Part shown: one piece after another, positions 31,827-40,018 of the stretch
Layout of the letters: every line of letters begins with the position of its first letter
Position numbering within the stretch: the stretch's first letter is position 1
NCBI GenBank assembly: GCA_963848045.1
Contig: CAWKCC010000002.1
Span: 186,001 to 250,000 of the forward strand
DNA from: CAVUAT01 sp963848045
Lineage (GTDB): Bacteria; Actinomycetota; Thermoleophilia; Solirubrobacterales; 70-9
Length of the DNA stretch: 64,000 nt
Reading direction: 5' to 3'
Program-made: the position numbers and the translations under genes
The notes under the pieces: generated by a model
Database searches by the model: none
Told to the model about the DNA's origin: nothing
The model's input: only the letters and a program-made list of their open reading frames with translations

Positions 31827-33044
31827 GTGACACCCTCGGAAGCCTCCGCTTCCCGCCGGCGGGCGCTGACGCTTCTCGCCATCGCTCTGGTGCTCTCGAT
31901 GTCGACCTGGTTCTCGGCCTCGGCGGTCCTGCCCCAGCTTCGAGCGGAGTGGGCGCTCTCTGACTCTGCGGCCGCGTGGCTGACGATCGCCGTCCAGCTC
32001 GGGTTCGTGGTCGGCGCGGTCGCTGCCGCGCTCCTCAACGTCTCCGACGTGATCCGGCCGCAGCGCGTGATCCTCGCCGGTGCATCCGGCGCAGCGATCG
32101 CAAACGGGCTGCTGGCCCTCGCCGACGGGCCCGCGCAGGCGATCGCGCTTCGGTTCGCCACCGGGGTCTGCCTGGCCCAGGTCTACCCTCCGGCGCTGAA
32201 GGTGATGTCGACCTGGTTTCGCGAGCGCAGGGGGACCGCGCTGGGGGTGCTGGTCGGGGCCCTCACCGTTGGCTCGGCCCTACCCCACCTGGTCAACGGG
32301 TTGGGCGGGCTCGACTGGCACTTCGTGATCGGGGTCACCTCGGCGCTCACCGTGGTCGGCGGGCTGATCGCCGGAATTGCGGTCGCCGACGGCCCCTACC
32401 CCTTCCCCCGCGCCGTCTTCGATCCGCGGCAGGCCCACAGGGCCCTGGCCAACCGCGGTGTTCGCCTCGCGACCCTGGGGTACTTCGGCCACATGTGGGA
32501 GCTGTACGCGATGTGGGCCTGGTTCGTGATCTTCTTCGCGGCCGCGCTCGAGTCGCAGGGGACAGATCCCGGCTCGGAGGCCGCCTACGCCACCTTCGCG
32601 GTGATAGGTATCGGCGGCGTGGGCTGCTGGGTGGGCGGCGTTATGGGCGACCGCTGGGGGCGGACCAACACGACCGCGCTGATGATGCTGGTCTCGGGGC
32701 TGTGCGCGCTCTCGATCGGCCTCCTGTTCACGGAGCCGACCTGGGTCGTGCTCGCGGTGGGGCTCGTCTGGGGCTTCGCCGTGGTCGCGGACTCGGCGCA
32801 GTTCTCGACCATCGTCACCGAGCTCGCCGACCAGGCGTATGTCGGGACGGCCCTCACCCTTCAGCTCGCGCTCGGCTTCATCCTCACCGTGGCGACGATC
32901 TGGCTGATCCCGATCCTGCAGGACGAGGTCGGCTGGCGCTGGGCGTTCGCCTTCCTCGCTCCGGGCCCGCTGCTCGGGATCGCGGCGATGCTGCGGCTCA
33001 GGGCCACTCCCGAGGCGGAGCTGATCGCCGGCGGGCGAGGCTGA
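31827..33044 (+). CDS. Major facilitator superfamily transporter
   Basis: A 405-residue twelve-helix transporter. GTG 31827 is chosen so that a short cytoplasmic N-terminus (TPSEASASRRRAL) precedes helix 1 (LLAIALVLSMSTWFSASAVLPQL). The A-type loop motif appears as STWFRERRGTALGVLVGAL between helices 4 and 5, and GVMGDRWGRTNTTALMML between the halves is the second-half loop motif. It resembles nitrate/cyanate-type MFS members (CynX-like) in its STWFSASAVLPQLRAEW start, but the substrate is unknown. It converges with the MaoC gene. Confidence 0.9.
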   Translation: MTPSEASASRRRALTLLAIALVLSMSTWFSASAVLPQLRAEWALSDSAAAWLTIAVQLGFVVGAVAAALLNVSDVIRPQRVILAGASGAAIANGLLALADGPAQAIALRFATGVCLAQVYPPALKVMSTWFRERRGTALGVLVGALTVGSALPHLVNGLGGLDWHFVIGVTSALTVVGGLIAGIAVADGPYPFPRAVFDPRQAHRALANRGVRLATLGYFGHMWELYAMWAWFVIFFAAALESQGTDPGSEAAYATFAVIGIGGVGCWVGGVMGDRWGRTNTTALMMLVSGLCALSIGLLFTEPTWVVLAVGLVWGFAVVADSAQFSTIVTELADQAYVGTALTLQLALGFILTVATIWLIPILQDEVGWRWAFAFLAPGPLLGIAAMLRLRATPEAELIAGGRG

Positions 33045-33068
33045 GCGCGCCGGCCCGCTGCAGCCAGG

Positions 33069-33473
33069 TCAGAGGGGCTCGGTCCAGACGAGGGCGGAAC
33101 CGTCGAGCACGACCGTCGCCTCCTGGTTCGTGATCGTCGTCCGGAGCTTGGTCAGCGGCTTGTCCTCGCGCGCCTCCAGCACCTCGACCTCGGCCGTGAT
33201 CTCGTCGCCCGGATGCACCGGCGCCTTGAAGTCCCAGTCGACATGCAGAAAGACGGTTCCCGGTCCGGGCAGATCCTCGGCGACCACGGCGTTCAGCAGC
33301 CCGGAGGTGACCCCGCCCTGGACGATAATCCCCCCGAACTTCGATTTCGCCGCCGCCCGTTCGTCGTAGTGCAGGGGATTACGGTCGCCGGTCAACTCGG
33401 TGAACAGCTCGATGTCGCGATCGCGGACCGTCCGCGTCCTGCGCGCGACCTGCCCTACCTCTGGCGAGCTCAC
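33069..33473 (-). CDS. MaoC-like (R)-specific enoyl-CoA hydratase
   Basis: A 134-residue hot-dog-fold protein. RDIELFTELTGDRNPLHYDERAA contains the catalytic Asp and His (TGDxNPLH), followed by FGGIIVQGGVTSGLL and VHPGDEITAEVEVLEAR. These enzymes hydrate enoyl-CoA in fatty-acid or polyhydroxyalkanoate metabolism. The GTG start at 33473 sits 6 bases after a TAGGCT box, so the message is probably leaderless. No fatty-acid operon surrounds it. Confidence 0.92.
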   Translation of the reverse strand: MSSPEVGQVARRTRTVRDRDIELFTELTGDRNPLHYDERAAAKSKFGGIIVQGGVTSGLLNAVVAEDLPGPGTVFLHVDWDFKAPVHPGDEITAEVEVLEAREDKPLTKLRTTITNQEATVVLDGSALVWTEPL

Positions 33474-33479
33474 GCGCGC

Positions 33480-33485
33480 AGCCTA
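33480..33485 (-). promoter_or_regulatory. -10 box of the MaoC-like gene, leaderless type
   Basis: TAGGCT on the minus strand, 6 bases before the GTG at 33473. Confidence 0.5.
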
Positions 33486-33650
33486 CGCTTGTTCCCGGCT
33501 CCGGGGGCGCAGCGTCCAAAGCTCAACACCTGCTGCCAGTGAGGTGCCCGCCTTCGCCGCAAACGTCATAGGCTGCCCGATCACCCACATGGCGAGCTCG
33601 CGGGTCTTGGTCGCCCGGAGCGACGAGCGTGAGGGGAGGGCATCGAGCAA

Positions 33651-35255
33651 GTGAGAGGCCGGGCCTCAGTCGCATGGCTCGCGATCGCGGCGGCACTGGC
33701 GCTCGGCGCGGCAGGCCCTCCCGCCGAGGCCCGCCAGGGAGGGTCGGGCAAGCGGCCGAACATCCTCGTGATCATGACCGACGATCAGAGCCTCGCCGAC
33801 GTCAACCACATGCCCAATGTCCGCAAGCTGCTGGCGCGCCGGGGCACGAGCTTCTCCCACGCGGTCGATTCGTTCCCCCTCTGCTGCCCCGCCCGCGCCA
33901 CCTTCATCACGGGCCAGTACGCCCACAACCATGGCGTCGCCGGGAACTTCTATCCCTACGGCTGGTACGGGATGAAGGCAAGGCAGAACTCTCTTCCCAG
34001 GTGGCTGCAGAAGCGCGGCTACATCACCGCCATGGTCGGCAAGTGGCTGAACGGCTACGGCGCCCTCGACGGCCACGGTGAGATCCCTCGTGGGTTCCGT
34101 ATCTGGCGCGGCCTGCTCGACGTCTCCTCCTACGACTACTTCAACTTCATCATGAACTCGAACGGCAGGCTCCGCAGCTGGGGCGACCGCTCGTTCGCGG
34201 AGAAGCTGGTCGAGTTCGCGAACATCCAGGTCAGAGGAGGGCCGCGGCCCTCCGCGCTGCAGGTCCTCCAGCTCGCCCAGTCGATCTTCACGCCCGGCTA
34301 CTACGGCACCGCTGAGCCGCAGAACTACTCACCCGACGTGACCGGCAAGATCACCCGCAAGCTGGTGCGCCGCCAGGCGAAGGCGAAGAAGCCGTTCTTC
34401 ATCTGGTGGGCGCCGGCGGCGCCGCACCGCGAGGACGTGGCGACGACGATCCTGGGTCGCCCCGGCGCCGATCCGCGGGCGGCGCCGCGCTATGAGCAGT
34501 TCAGCCAAAGCCTGCAGCTGCCGCGGCCGCCCTCGTTTAACCACAGCGACCCGGCCGATCCCGAGAGCATGATCGCCCAATTGCCGAGCATGACGCCGGC
34601 CGAGATCAACCAGCTCACCCTGGACTATCAGGGCCGGATCGGGTCGCTGCGGGCGGTGGACGACCACGTCGCCAAGCTGGTCCGCACGCTGCGCAAGACG
34701 CGCCAGCTCCGCAACACACTGATCGTCTTCCTCTCGGACAACGGCTGGGTTCAGGGCGAGCACCGGATCCGGGGCGACAAGTTCGTGCCCTACGAGGAGT
34801 CGATCCACGTCCCCTTCATCATGCGCGGTCCAGGCGTACCGAAGGGGCGCATCGTCAAGGCGCAGGTCTCGAACATCGATTTTGCGCGAACCCTGCTGGA
34901 CGCCGCCTGGGCGCGGCCCGGGCGCGCCCAGGACGGGATCTCGCTGCTGCCGGTGGCGCGCCGTCCCGGCCGCGCTCCCAACCGGGTGATCGAGCTCGAG
35001 GCCCCCAGCCCGCTGTTCCTGGGCCCGGGCTTCCCCATGTCCTACGACAAGCCGTACAAGGGGGTGCGCACCAACAAGTACAAGTACATCGTCTGGAGCT
35101 ACGGCGCCGTCGAGCTCTACGACCTGAGGCGCGACCCCTACGAGATCAACAACGTGGCGGCCGATCCAGGCTACGCCGCGGTGATCTCTCGGCTGGCGGG
35201 CAGGCTGCAGCGGCTCGACCAATGCCGCGGCGCGGCCTGCGCCGTCTCGCCCTGA
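33651..35255 (+). CDS. Secreted sulfatase (formylglycine-dependent arylsulfatase family)
   Basis: A 534-residue enzyme starting at GTG 33651 with GGGGAGGG upstream. A signal peptide (VAWLAIAAALALGAAG, cleavage near EAR) implies export. RPNILVIMTDDQ holds the first metal Asp pair. FPLCCPARATFITGQYAHNHG contains the C-x-P-x-R motif whose Cys78 should be converted to formylglycine. Later come the KWLNGYG stretch, AAPHRED, DNGWVQGEHR (calcium and sulfate site) and YELDLRRDPYE-like YDLRRDPYEINNVA. The maturation enzyme is not in the window. It could desulfate extracellular polysaccharide or sulfate esters; substrate unknown. Confidence 0.92.
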   Translation: MRGRASVAWLAIAAALALGAAGPPAEARQGGSGKRPNILVIMTDDQSLADVNHMPNVRKLLARRGTSFSHAVDSFPLCCPARATFITGQYAHNHGVAGNFYPYGWYGMKARQNSLPRWLQKRGYITAMVGKWLNGYGALDGHGEIPRGFRIWRGLLDVSSYDYFNFIMNSNGRLRSWGDRSFAEKLVEFANIQVRGGPRPSALQVLQLAQSIFTPGYYGTAEPQNYSPDVTGKITRKLVRRQAKAKKPFFIWWAPAAPHREDVATTILGRPGADPRAAPRYEQFSQSLQLPRPPSFNHSDPADPESMIAQLPSMTPAEINQLTLDYQGRIGSLRAVDDHVAKLVRTLRKTRQLRNTLIVFLSDNGWVQGEHRIRGDKFVPYEESIHVPFIMRGPGVPKGRIVKAQVSNIDFARTLLDAAWARPGRAQDGISLLPVARRPGRAPNRVIELEAPSPLFLGPGFPMSYDKPYKGVRTNKYKYIVWSYGAVELYDLRRDPYEINNVAADPGYAAVISRLAGRLQRLDQCRGAACAVSP

Positions 35256-35299
35256 TCGCCCGTGCCCGATCGCGGGTGGGACTCAGTCATGCGCGGGCC

Positions 35300-36205
35300 T
35301 CAGAGATCCCGGCCTTCGGGTGAGTCGAGGGCCGAGTGCAGCGCCCGCACGAACACGTCGGGGCGGTCGCGCGGGGGATCGTCAGCGCAATCGTCGATCA
35401 CAAGCAACGGCCAGCCATGGCGTGCGCTCACGCGCTCGGCAACTCGCAGCCGGTTGGCGCGGTCCTGCCGTCCCCAGATCAGGCTGACAGGCAGATCGAT
35501 CCGCGCGAGGTCCTTGGGCGGGATGCGCGGCAGGCCGACCCGGCGCATGATGCGACCGACGGCCTTGGCGTTCGGCGAGCGTGCCATCTGCAGGTTGTAG
35601 TCGACGAACGGCCCCCAGCTCTCGCCCATGTCATGCCGCAGGCCGTCGAGGTCATGAGAGCATTGCCGCATGAAGCGCTCGTAGCTCCGCTCGTTCGGCC
35701 GGGCCTGGAAGGCGAGCATGGAGAGCGCGAAGCGAGGAGCCGGCCAGAAGCGGGCCAGGCCGAGGCTGTCGACCAGAACCAGATGCCTGAGCCGTCCCCC
35801 GCGCTCGGTCGCGTAGCGAGCGCCGAGGGCGCCACCGAGCACGTGTCCGACCAGCGCGGGAGGCGACGGACAGGTTTCGGCGATCAGCTCATCGAGCCAG
35901 GCGATCATCGATCCCGGGTCGAGCCGGTCGCCGCGGCTCTCGCTGGCGCCGTGCGAGGGCAGATCGGGGGCGATCACCCGGTGGCTGCTGACGAGCTCGG
36001 GGATCACGCGCATCCACTTCCCGCCGAACTCCCCCGGGCCGTGCAGAAGCACGAGCGGTGGCCCGGCGCCGCCCTCCAGCACCGCCGTCGAGATTCCGGC
36101 CAGCTTGAGCCGCCGCTCGGCCACCGGGATCTCGGCCAGGAGCCGGTCGCGCGGGTCTGTGCCCGTCGACGTCGCTCGCTCCTTCTCCTCCACCCTCGTG
36201 CTCAT
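35300..36205 (-). CDS. Alpha/beta-hydrolase-fold protein lacking the catalytic serine and histidine
   Basis: A 301-residue protein clearly of the alpha/beta-hydrolase fold: LVLLHGPGEFGGKW (oxyanion-loop HG), VIAPDLPSHGASES and WGRQDRAN (acid position). The nucleophile elbow that should read GHSLGG reads GHVLGG, with Val122 from a GTG codon. The His loop that should read like CGHDPP is CADDPP. Two independent triad residues are thus missing, so it is unlikely to be a conventional hydrolase; a binding or signalling role is inferred. It lies 167 bases downstream of a LuxR-type regulator gene, with an inverted repeat between. GGAGGCGAGA precedes the ATG. Confidence 0.85.
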   Translation of the reverse strand: MSTRVEEKERATSTGTDPRDRLLAEIPVAERRLKLAGISTAVLEGGAGPPLVLLHGPGEFGGKWMRVIPELVSSHRVIAPDLPSHGASESRGDRLDPGSMIAWLDELIAETCPSPPALVGHVLGGALGARYATERGGRLRHLVLVDSLGLARFWPAPRFALSMLAFQARPNERSYERFMRQCSHDLDGLRHDMGESWGPFVDYNLQMARSPNAKAVGRIMRRVGLPRIPPKDLARIDLPVSLIWGRQDRANRLRVAERVSARHGWPLLVIDDCADDPPRDRPDVFVRALHSALDSPEGRDL

Positions 36206-36265
36206 TCTCGCCTCCTTCGTCGGTTCGTCGCGACGAGGCTAGATTCGGAGCGCGATCCGCGCATC

Positions 36266-36316
36266 GGTTGAACCACCCAACTTCGCCGCCGGCCGGATCT
36301 GGGTGGTTCCACCCAC
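36266..36316. promoter_or_regulatory. Inverted-repeat operator or terminator between the LuxR-type gene and the dead hydrolase gene
   Basis: GAACCACCCA (36270-36279) and TGGGTGGTTC (36300-36309) form a perfect 10-bp inverted repeat with a 20-base spacer. The right half is itself a palindrome (TGGGTGG, TT, CCACCCA at 36300-36315), and the left contains GGTTGAACC. It lies 57 bases after the LuxR stop and 65 bases before the hydrolase start. It could be an operator or an RNA hairpin. Confidence 0.55.
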
Positions 36317-36372
36317 ATGGACATGCCTGGTGTCCCGCCGTCCATTGCGCAACTCGAGCTGCGGTGGCGCCC

Positions 36373-38022
36373 TCAGAGCAAGCCGTGCTCGTAGGCGAAC
36401 GCCGTAGCCGCCGAGCGGGTGGGTACCCCAAGCTTGGCGAAGATGTTGCTGACGTGGCGCTCCACGGTCCGCTCGCTCAGCACCAGCTCGACTGCGAGCT
36501 CCTTGTTCGTCTTGCCCGAGCAGATCAGTCGAAGCACCTCGCTCTCGCGAGGAGTCAGGCCGTGAGCGTTCCCCGCGACCGCGGTGCGGCGCAGGGAATC
36601 GACACGCGACAGATCCGGCGTCGCCTCCAGCCGCTGGAAGATCTCGGCGGCGGCGCCCAGCTCGAGCTCGGCTGTCTCGTCGTCACCCAGCGCACGGCAG
36701 GCAAGACCGGTCAGCTCCCGCACGCGCCCCAGCTCATACGGCGCGTCCAGCTCCCGCCACAGCACCGCCGAGCGGCGCAGCGGCGACAGAGCTCGCTTCG
36801 CCTCGCCCGAGGCTATCTCGATGGCGCCTCGGGCATGGGTCGCCGCCGCCGAGAGGAAGTCGTTCTCGTGAGCCTCCGCGAGTTGCTCGAGCTCGCGCGC
36901 GGCGTCAGACGCCGCGTCGGCGTCACCGGCGGCCACCATCACCTCGACCAGCGCGGGGAGCAGGGCGGCCCGCGCCAGGGGATCGATCGTCTCGTCGACG
37001 GCGCGGCGGATCGCTGCGGACGCCGAGGCGAGATCGCGTTGTGCGAGCCTCAGCAGTGCCAGCCCCGGCTGAGGCTCCCAGCCACAGCGGCTCGCCGCCA
37101 GGAAGGACTCTTCGGCGCGGTCGTGCTCACCCCTGAGCCGCTGCACCTCGCCCTGGCGGTAGAACGCGGCGCCCTCGCGTGATGCGCCGGGCGGACGATC
37201 GGTCTCTTCGGCGAAGCGCCGGCCCGCAAGGCGCGCCTGGTTGAGCGCATCGCTCCAGGCCCCGTGGAGCTGGAGGATCTCCGCTCTGTGCACCAGGCAT
37301 TGCCCGGAGTAGGCGACCATCTGCGGCTGCTCGTCGCACCAGCGGGTCAGGGCCGCGGTCCACTGCTGAGCCCGGCGTAGCTCGTGCAGCTCCTGGCAAT
37401 AGGCGATCACGCTGCAGTAGACGAGGCCGGTGACGATCGGTGAGAGCTTCCCGGCGGTCACCGCCACCATCGCCTCGTCGATCAGCGCGAGACCCTCTCT
37501 GATCCTCCCCTGCTTTGTGATCGCGAAGCCCTGTTCATGCATCGCGAGCGCCAGCAGGTCTCGATCGCCGAAGCGCTCGGCGATCTGCGCCGCGGTGGCC
37601 GCGACAGCGGCCGCCTGCTCCCACTCACCCTCGCCCTCGTGCTGGAGGAGCACCGGGATCAGCAGGTACCCGGACTCGACGCAGTCGCTCCCGGCGCGCT
37701 CGACCAGGCGGCGGCTCCGCCCGAACCAACCGCCGGCCCCGGCCATGTCGCGCCGCGTCGCGAGGTTGATCCCGATCCAGAACGCGGAGCGAAACGCGGC
37801 CAGCGTCTCCCCCGCCTCTAGGTGCGCTTCATGGGCCCGTTCCAGCGCAGCTACAAAATCGCCGTCGCGGCCGACCATGAACGCTGAGGTGGCGAGCAAC
37901 TCGAGGTCCGCGGCGCCCAACGGGTCGAATTCATCGGCTCGCGAGAGGGACTCGAAGGCATCCGACCAGGCCCGGGCGCGGTAGGCCTCGCGCCCGTCCT
38001 TGAGTGGCTGCCCGCCGCTCAC
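36373..38022 (-). CDS. TPR-containing LuxR-family transcriptional regulator
   Basis: A 549-residue regulator. The N-terminal 450 residues are helical tetratricopeptide-like repeats rich in alanine (DPLGAADLELLATSAFMVGRDGDFVAALERA; FYRQGEVQRLRGEHDRAEESFLAA; LGRVRELTGLACRALGDDETAELEL). The C-terminus is a LuxR helix-turn-helix: LTPRESEVLRLICSGKTNKELA, VLSERTVERHVSNIFAKLGV. There is no AAA/NB-ARC domain or receiver, so the signal input is presumably through the TPRs. This type often sits beside an alpha/beta-hydrolase gene; here the hydrolase downstream is inactive. Confidence 0.9.
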   Translation of the reverse strand: MSGGQPLKDGREAYRARAWSDAFESLSRADEFDPLGAADLELLATSAFMVGRDGDFVAALERAHEAHLEAGETLAAFRSAFWIGINLATRRDMAGAGGWFGRSRRLVERAGSDCVESGYLLIPVLLQHEGEGEWEQAAAVAATAAQIAERFGDRDLLALAMHEQGFAITKQGRIREGLALIDEAMVAVTAGKLSPIVTGLVYCSVIAYCQELHELRRAQQWTAALTRWCDEQPQMVAYSGQCLVHRAEILQLHGAWSDALNQARLAGRRFAEETDRPPGASREGAAFYRQGEVQRLRGEHDRAEESFLAASRCGWEPQPGLALLRLAQRDLASASAAIRRAVDETIDPLARAALLPALVEVMVAAGDADAASDAARELEQLAEAHENDFLSAAATHARGAIEIASGEAKRALSPLRRSAVLWRELDAPYELGRVRELTGLACRALGDDETAELELGAAAEIFQRLEATPDLSRVDSLRRTAVAGNAHGLTPRESEVLRLICSGKTNKELAVELVLSERTVERHVSNIFAKLGVPTRSAATAFAYEHGLL

Positions 38023-38151
38023 GCGACTACTCGCGCGGAGCGGGTCGCCCGGTGCGCTCGCTTGATCCCCCGGCCCGCATCTGGAGCCTGATGGTAGACG
38101 GGCGGCTCGCCACCCATGGACAGCTTGTGCCCTGGCTCGACCGCTGTGTTT

Positions 38152-38170
38152 CGCCGGCGCCGGGCCGGCG
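38152..38170 (-). terminator. Hairpin downstream of tRNA-Ile
   Basis: CGCCGGC and GCCGGCG form a perfect 7-bp stem with a 5-base loop, 19 bases beyond the tRNA 3' end, followed on the minus strand by AAACA. Confidence 0.5.
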
Positions 38171-38189
38171 ATCTCCGCCGGGCGTACAG

Positions 38190-38263
38190 TGGGCGATCCA
38201 GGACTCGAACCTGGGACCTCGTCCTTATCAGAGACGCGCTCTAACCAACTGAGCTAATCGCCC
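38190..38263 (-). tRNA. tRNA-Ile (anticodon GAT)
   Basis: A 74-base cloverleaf: acceptor GGGCGAT with ATCGCCC, D-arm TAGCTCAGTTGGTTAGAGC, anticodon loop CTGATAA on a CGTCT/GGACG stem, T-arm GGTTCGAGTCC, discriminator A. CCA is not encoded. Confidence 0.96.
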
Positions 38264-38276
38264 GTAACGAATGCCG

Positions 38277-38294
38277 GGCGCCGCCTGCGGCGCC
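38277..38294 (-). terminator. Hairpin between parB and tRNA-Ile
   Basis: GGCGCCG and CGGCGCC form a 7-bp perfect stem with a 4-base loop, 13 bases after the parB stop. It likely ends the parAB transcript or shapes the tRNA precursor. Confidence 0.5.
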
Positions 38295-38307
38295 ACCGGG
38301 CGCGATT

Positions 38308-39177
38308 CTAGCCGCGCCGGCGCAAGCGGCGGGCGAGCGAGTGCAACTCGTCGATCTCGTCGACGTGGATCTCGGCCCTGATGCCCGCGCCGGCCCTTCG
38401 GACCCGAACGTCGGCCCCTAGCGCCTCTCCGAGCTCGTCCTCGGCGTCGGTCAGAGCGGCGCGCTCCTCGGCGCTGATCCGGCCGCCCTTGGCGGGCTTG
38501 CGCTTCGCGCGCTTGGAGCTCGAACCTCGGGCCTTGTCCTCGGTCTCACGCACCGACCAGCCGGCGGCGGCGGCGCGGGCCGCGAGCTTGGAGCGCTGCC
38601 CCTGGTCGGAGACCTGGAGGATCGCGCGGCCGTGCCCCTCGGAGAGCTCTCCCCGCTCGAGCAGCGCCTGCGCGTCATCGGGCAGGTCGAGCAACCGCAC
38701 GAGGTTGGAGATCGAGGCCCGGCTGCGCCCGACGCGGCGAGCGAGCTCCTCCTTTGAGATGCCGAGGTCGTCGACGAGCGAGGCGCAGGCGCGCGCCTCC
38801 TCGACCGGGTTGAGGTCCTCGCGCACCATGTTCTCGATCAACGCCGCCTGCAGGCGCTCGTCCTCGGGCGAGCTGCGAACCACCGCCGGCACACGCTCGA
38901 GGCCGGCGATCTGCGCCGCGCGCCAGCGGCGCTCACCGGCGACCAACTCGAAGCGGCCATCGTCGAGCGGGCGCACGATCAGCGGCTGCAACAGGCCGGC
39001 TGAGGCGATCGAGCCCGCGAGCGCGTCGAGGGAGGCCCGCTCGAAATGCTTGCGGGGCTGGTCGGGGTTGGGCTCGATCTGCGCGATCGGCAACTCGCGC
39101 AGCTCGGGGCCGCCGGCGCCCGACTCGGGAAGGATCGCGGCGAGGCCGCGGCCCATCCCCCGCTTACGCTCGGCCAT
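38308..39177 (-). CDS. parB: Chromosome partitioning protein ParB
   Basis: A CTPase clamp that loads at parS sites near the origin. The 289-residue sequence has the GRGLAAILPE start, the QPRKHFERASLDALAGSIASAGLLQPL box I, the CTP/arginine motif GERRWRAAQIAGL, ENMVREDLNPVEEARA, then a helix-turn-helix (ISKEELARRVGRSRASISNLVRLLDLP) and a basic linker, then a C-terminal dimerisation part. The start overlaps the end of parA by 14 bases, so the pair is co-translated. Location beside dnaA is typical. Confidence 0.95.
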   Translation of the reverse strand: MAERKRGMGRGLAAILPESGAGGPELRELPIAQIEPNPDQPRKHFERASLDALAGSIASAGLLQPLIVRPLDDGRFELVAGERRWRAAQIAGLERVPAVVRSSPEDERLQAALIENMVREDLNPVEEARACASLVDDLGISKEELARRVGRSRASISNLVRLLDLPDDAQALLERGELSEGHGRAILQVSDQGQRSKLAARAAAAGWSVRETEDKARGSSSKRAKRKPAKGGRISAEERAALTDAEDELGEALGADVRVRRAGAGIRAEIHVDEIDELHSLARRLRRRG

Positions 39178-39928
39178 TGGCCGTCACCTCCTCGGCCAGC
39201 GCAAGGTAGGCCCGGGCGCCAGGCGATGCCGGGTCGTGCTCTCCCACGGGGACGCCGAAGCTGGGCGCCTCGGCAACCCTGATGTTGCGCGGAATCACGG
39301 TCCTGAAGACCTTTGCGGGCAGATGCTCGCGCAGGTCTCGCTCCACGTCTTGGGCGAGCCGCGTGCGGTCGTCGTGCATGGTGATCACCACGCCCGCCAG
39401 GGTCAGCCCCGGGTTCATCTCGCGCTGGACCAGCTTCAGGGTGTCGAGGAACTGCACCAGTCCCTCCAGCGCCAGGTACTCGGCCTGCACGGGGACGATC
39501 ACCTGGTCGGCGGCGACCAGCGCGTTGACGGTCACCGGGCCGAGCGAGGGCGGGCAGTCGAGCAGCGTGTAGGCGAAGCGCTCGCGCACCGGGCCCAGCC
39601 CGTCGCGCAGGCGCGTCTCGAAATGATCGCTCCTGGGCAACTCCACGGAGGCGCCTGCGAGGTCGGCGCTGGCCGGGACGATCCAGAGGTTGTCGGGCCC
39701 CGCCGGCCGCGCCGCCTCGGCCACCGAGACCTCGCCGATCAGGCAGTCGTATGAGGAGGGCGACTGGTCCCTGGCGAACCCCAGCGCGACGGTGGCGTTG
39801 CACTGGGCGTCGAGGTCGACGATCAGGGTCTGCCGTCCGTCACGAGCGACGCAGGCGCCCATGTTCACGGTCGTGGTCGTCTTGCCGACCCCGCCCTTCT
39901 GGTTCGCGATCGCGTAGACGGCCCCCAT
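39164..39928 (-). CDS. parA: Chromosome partitioning ATPase ParA
   Basis: A 254-residue Walker-type ATPase that moves ParB-bound origins. The ATG at 39928 puts the deviant Walker A (NQKGGVGKTTTTVN) at the N-terminus; the frame runs upstream without similarity. LIVDLDAQCNAT is the switch I region and LLDCPPSLGPVT is Walker B. It overlaps parB by 14 bases. rsmG lies 67 bases upstream, and the spacer holds a repeated TCGGAGCCGAACG motif. Confidence 0.95.
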   Translation of the reverse strand: MGAVYAIANQKGGVGKTTTTVNMGACVARDGRQTLIVDLDAQCNATVALGFARDQSPSSYDCLIGEVSVAEAARPAGPDNLWIVPASADLAGASVELPRSDHFETRLRDGLGPVRERFAYTLLDCPPSLGPVTVNALVAADQVIVPVQAEYLALEGLVQFLDTLKLVQREMNPGLTLAGVVITMHDDRTRLAQDVERDLREHLPAKVFRTVIPRNIRVAEAPSFGVPVGEHDPASPGARAYLALAEEVTANGRA

Positions 39929-39952
39929 CAGCGCCGCGCCCCGGAGGGTCGC

Positions 39953-40018
39953 TCGGAGCCGAACGAGCTTCGGTTGCGATTGTCGGCCGGAGGCGTCATT
40001 TCGTTTCGGAGCCGAACG
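39953..40018. repeat. Repeated TCGGAGCCGAACG motif in the parA-rsmG junction
   Basis: The same 13-mer occurs at 39953-39965 and 40006-40018, 53 bases apart. Each core TCGGAGCCGA is a 4-bp inverted repeat; the second copy is inside the last codons of rsmG. Possible operator for parAB, not a parS match. Confidence 0.55.
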
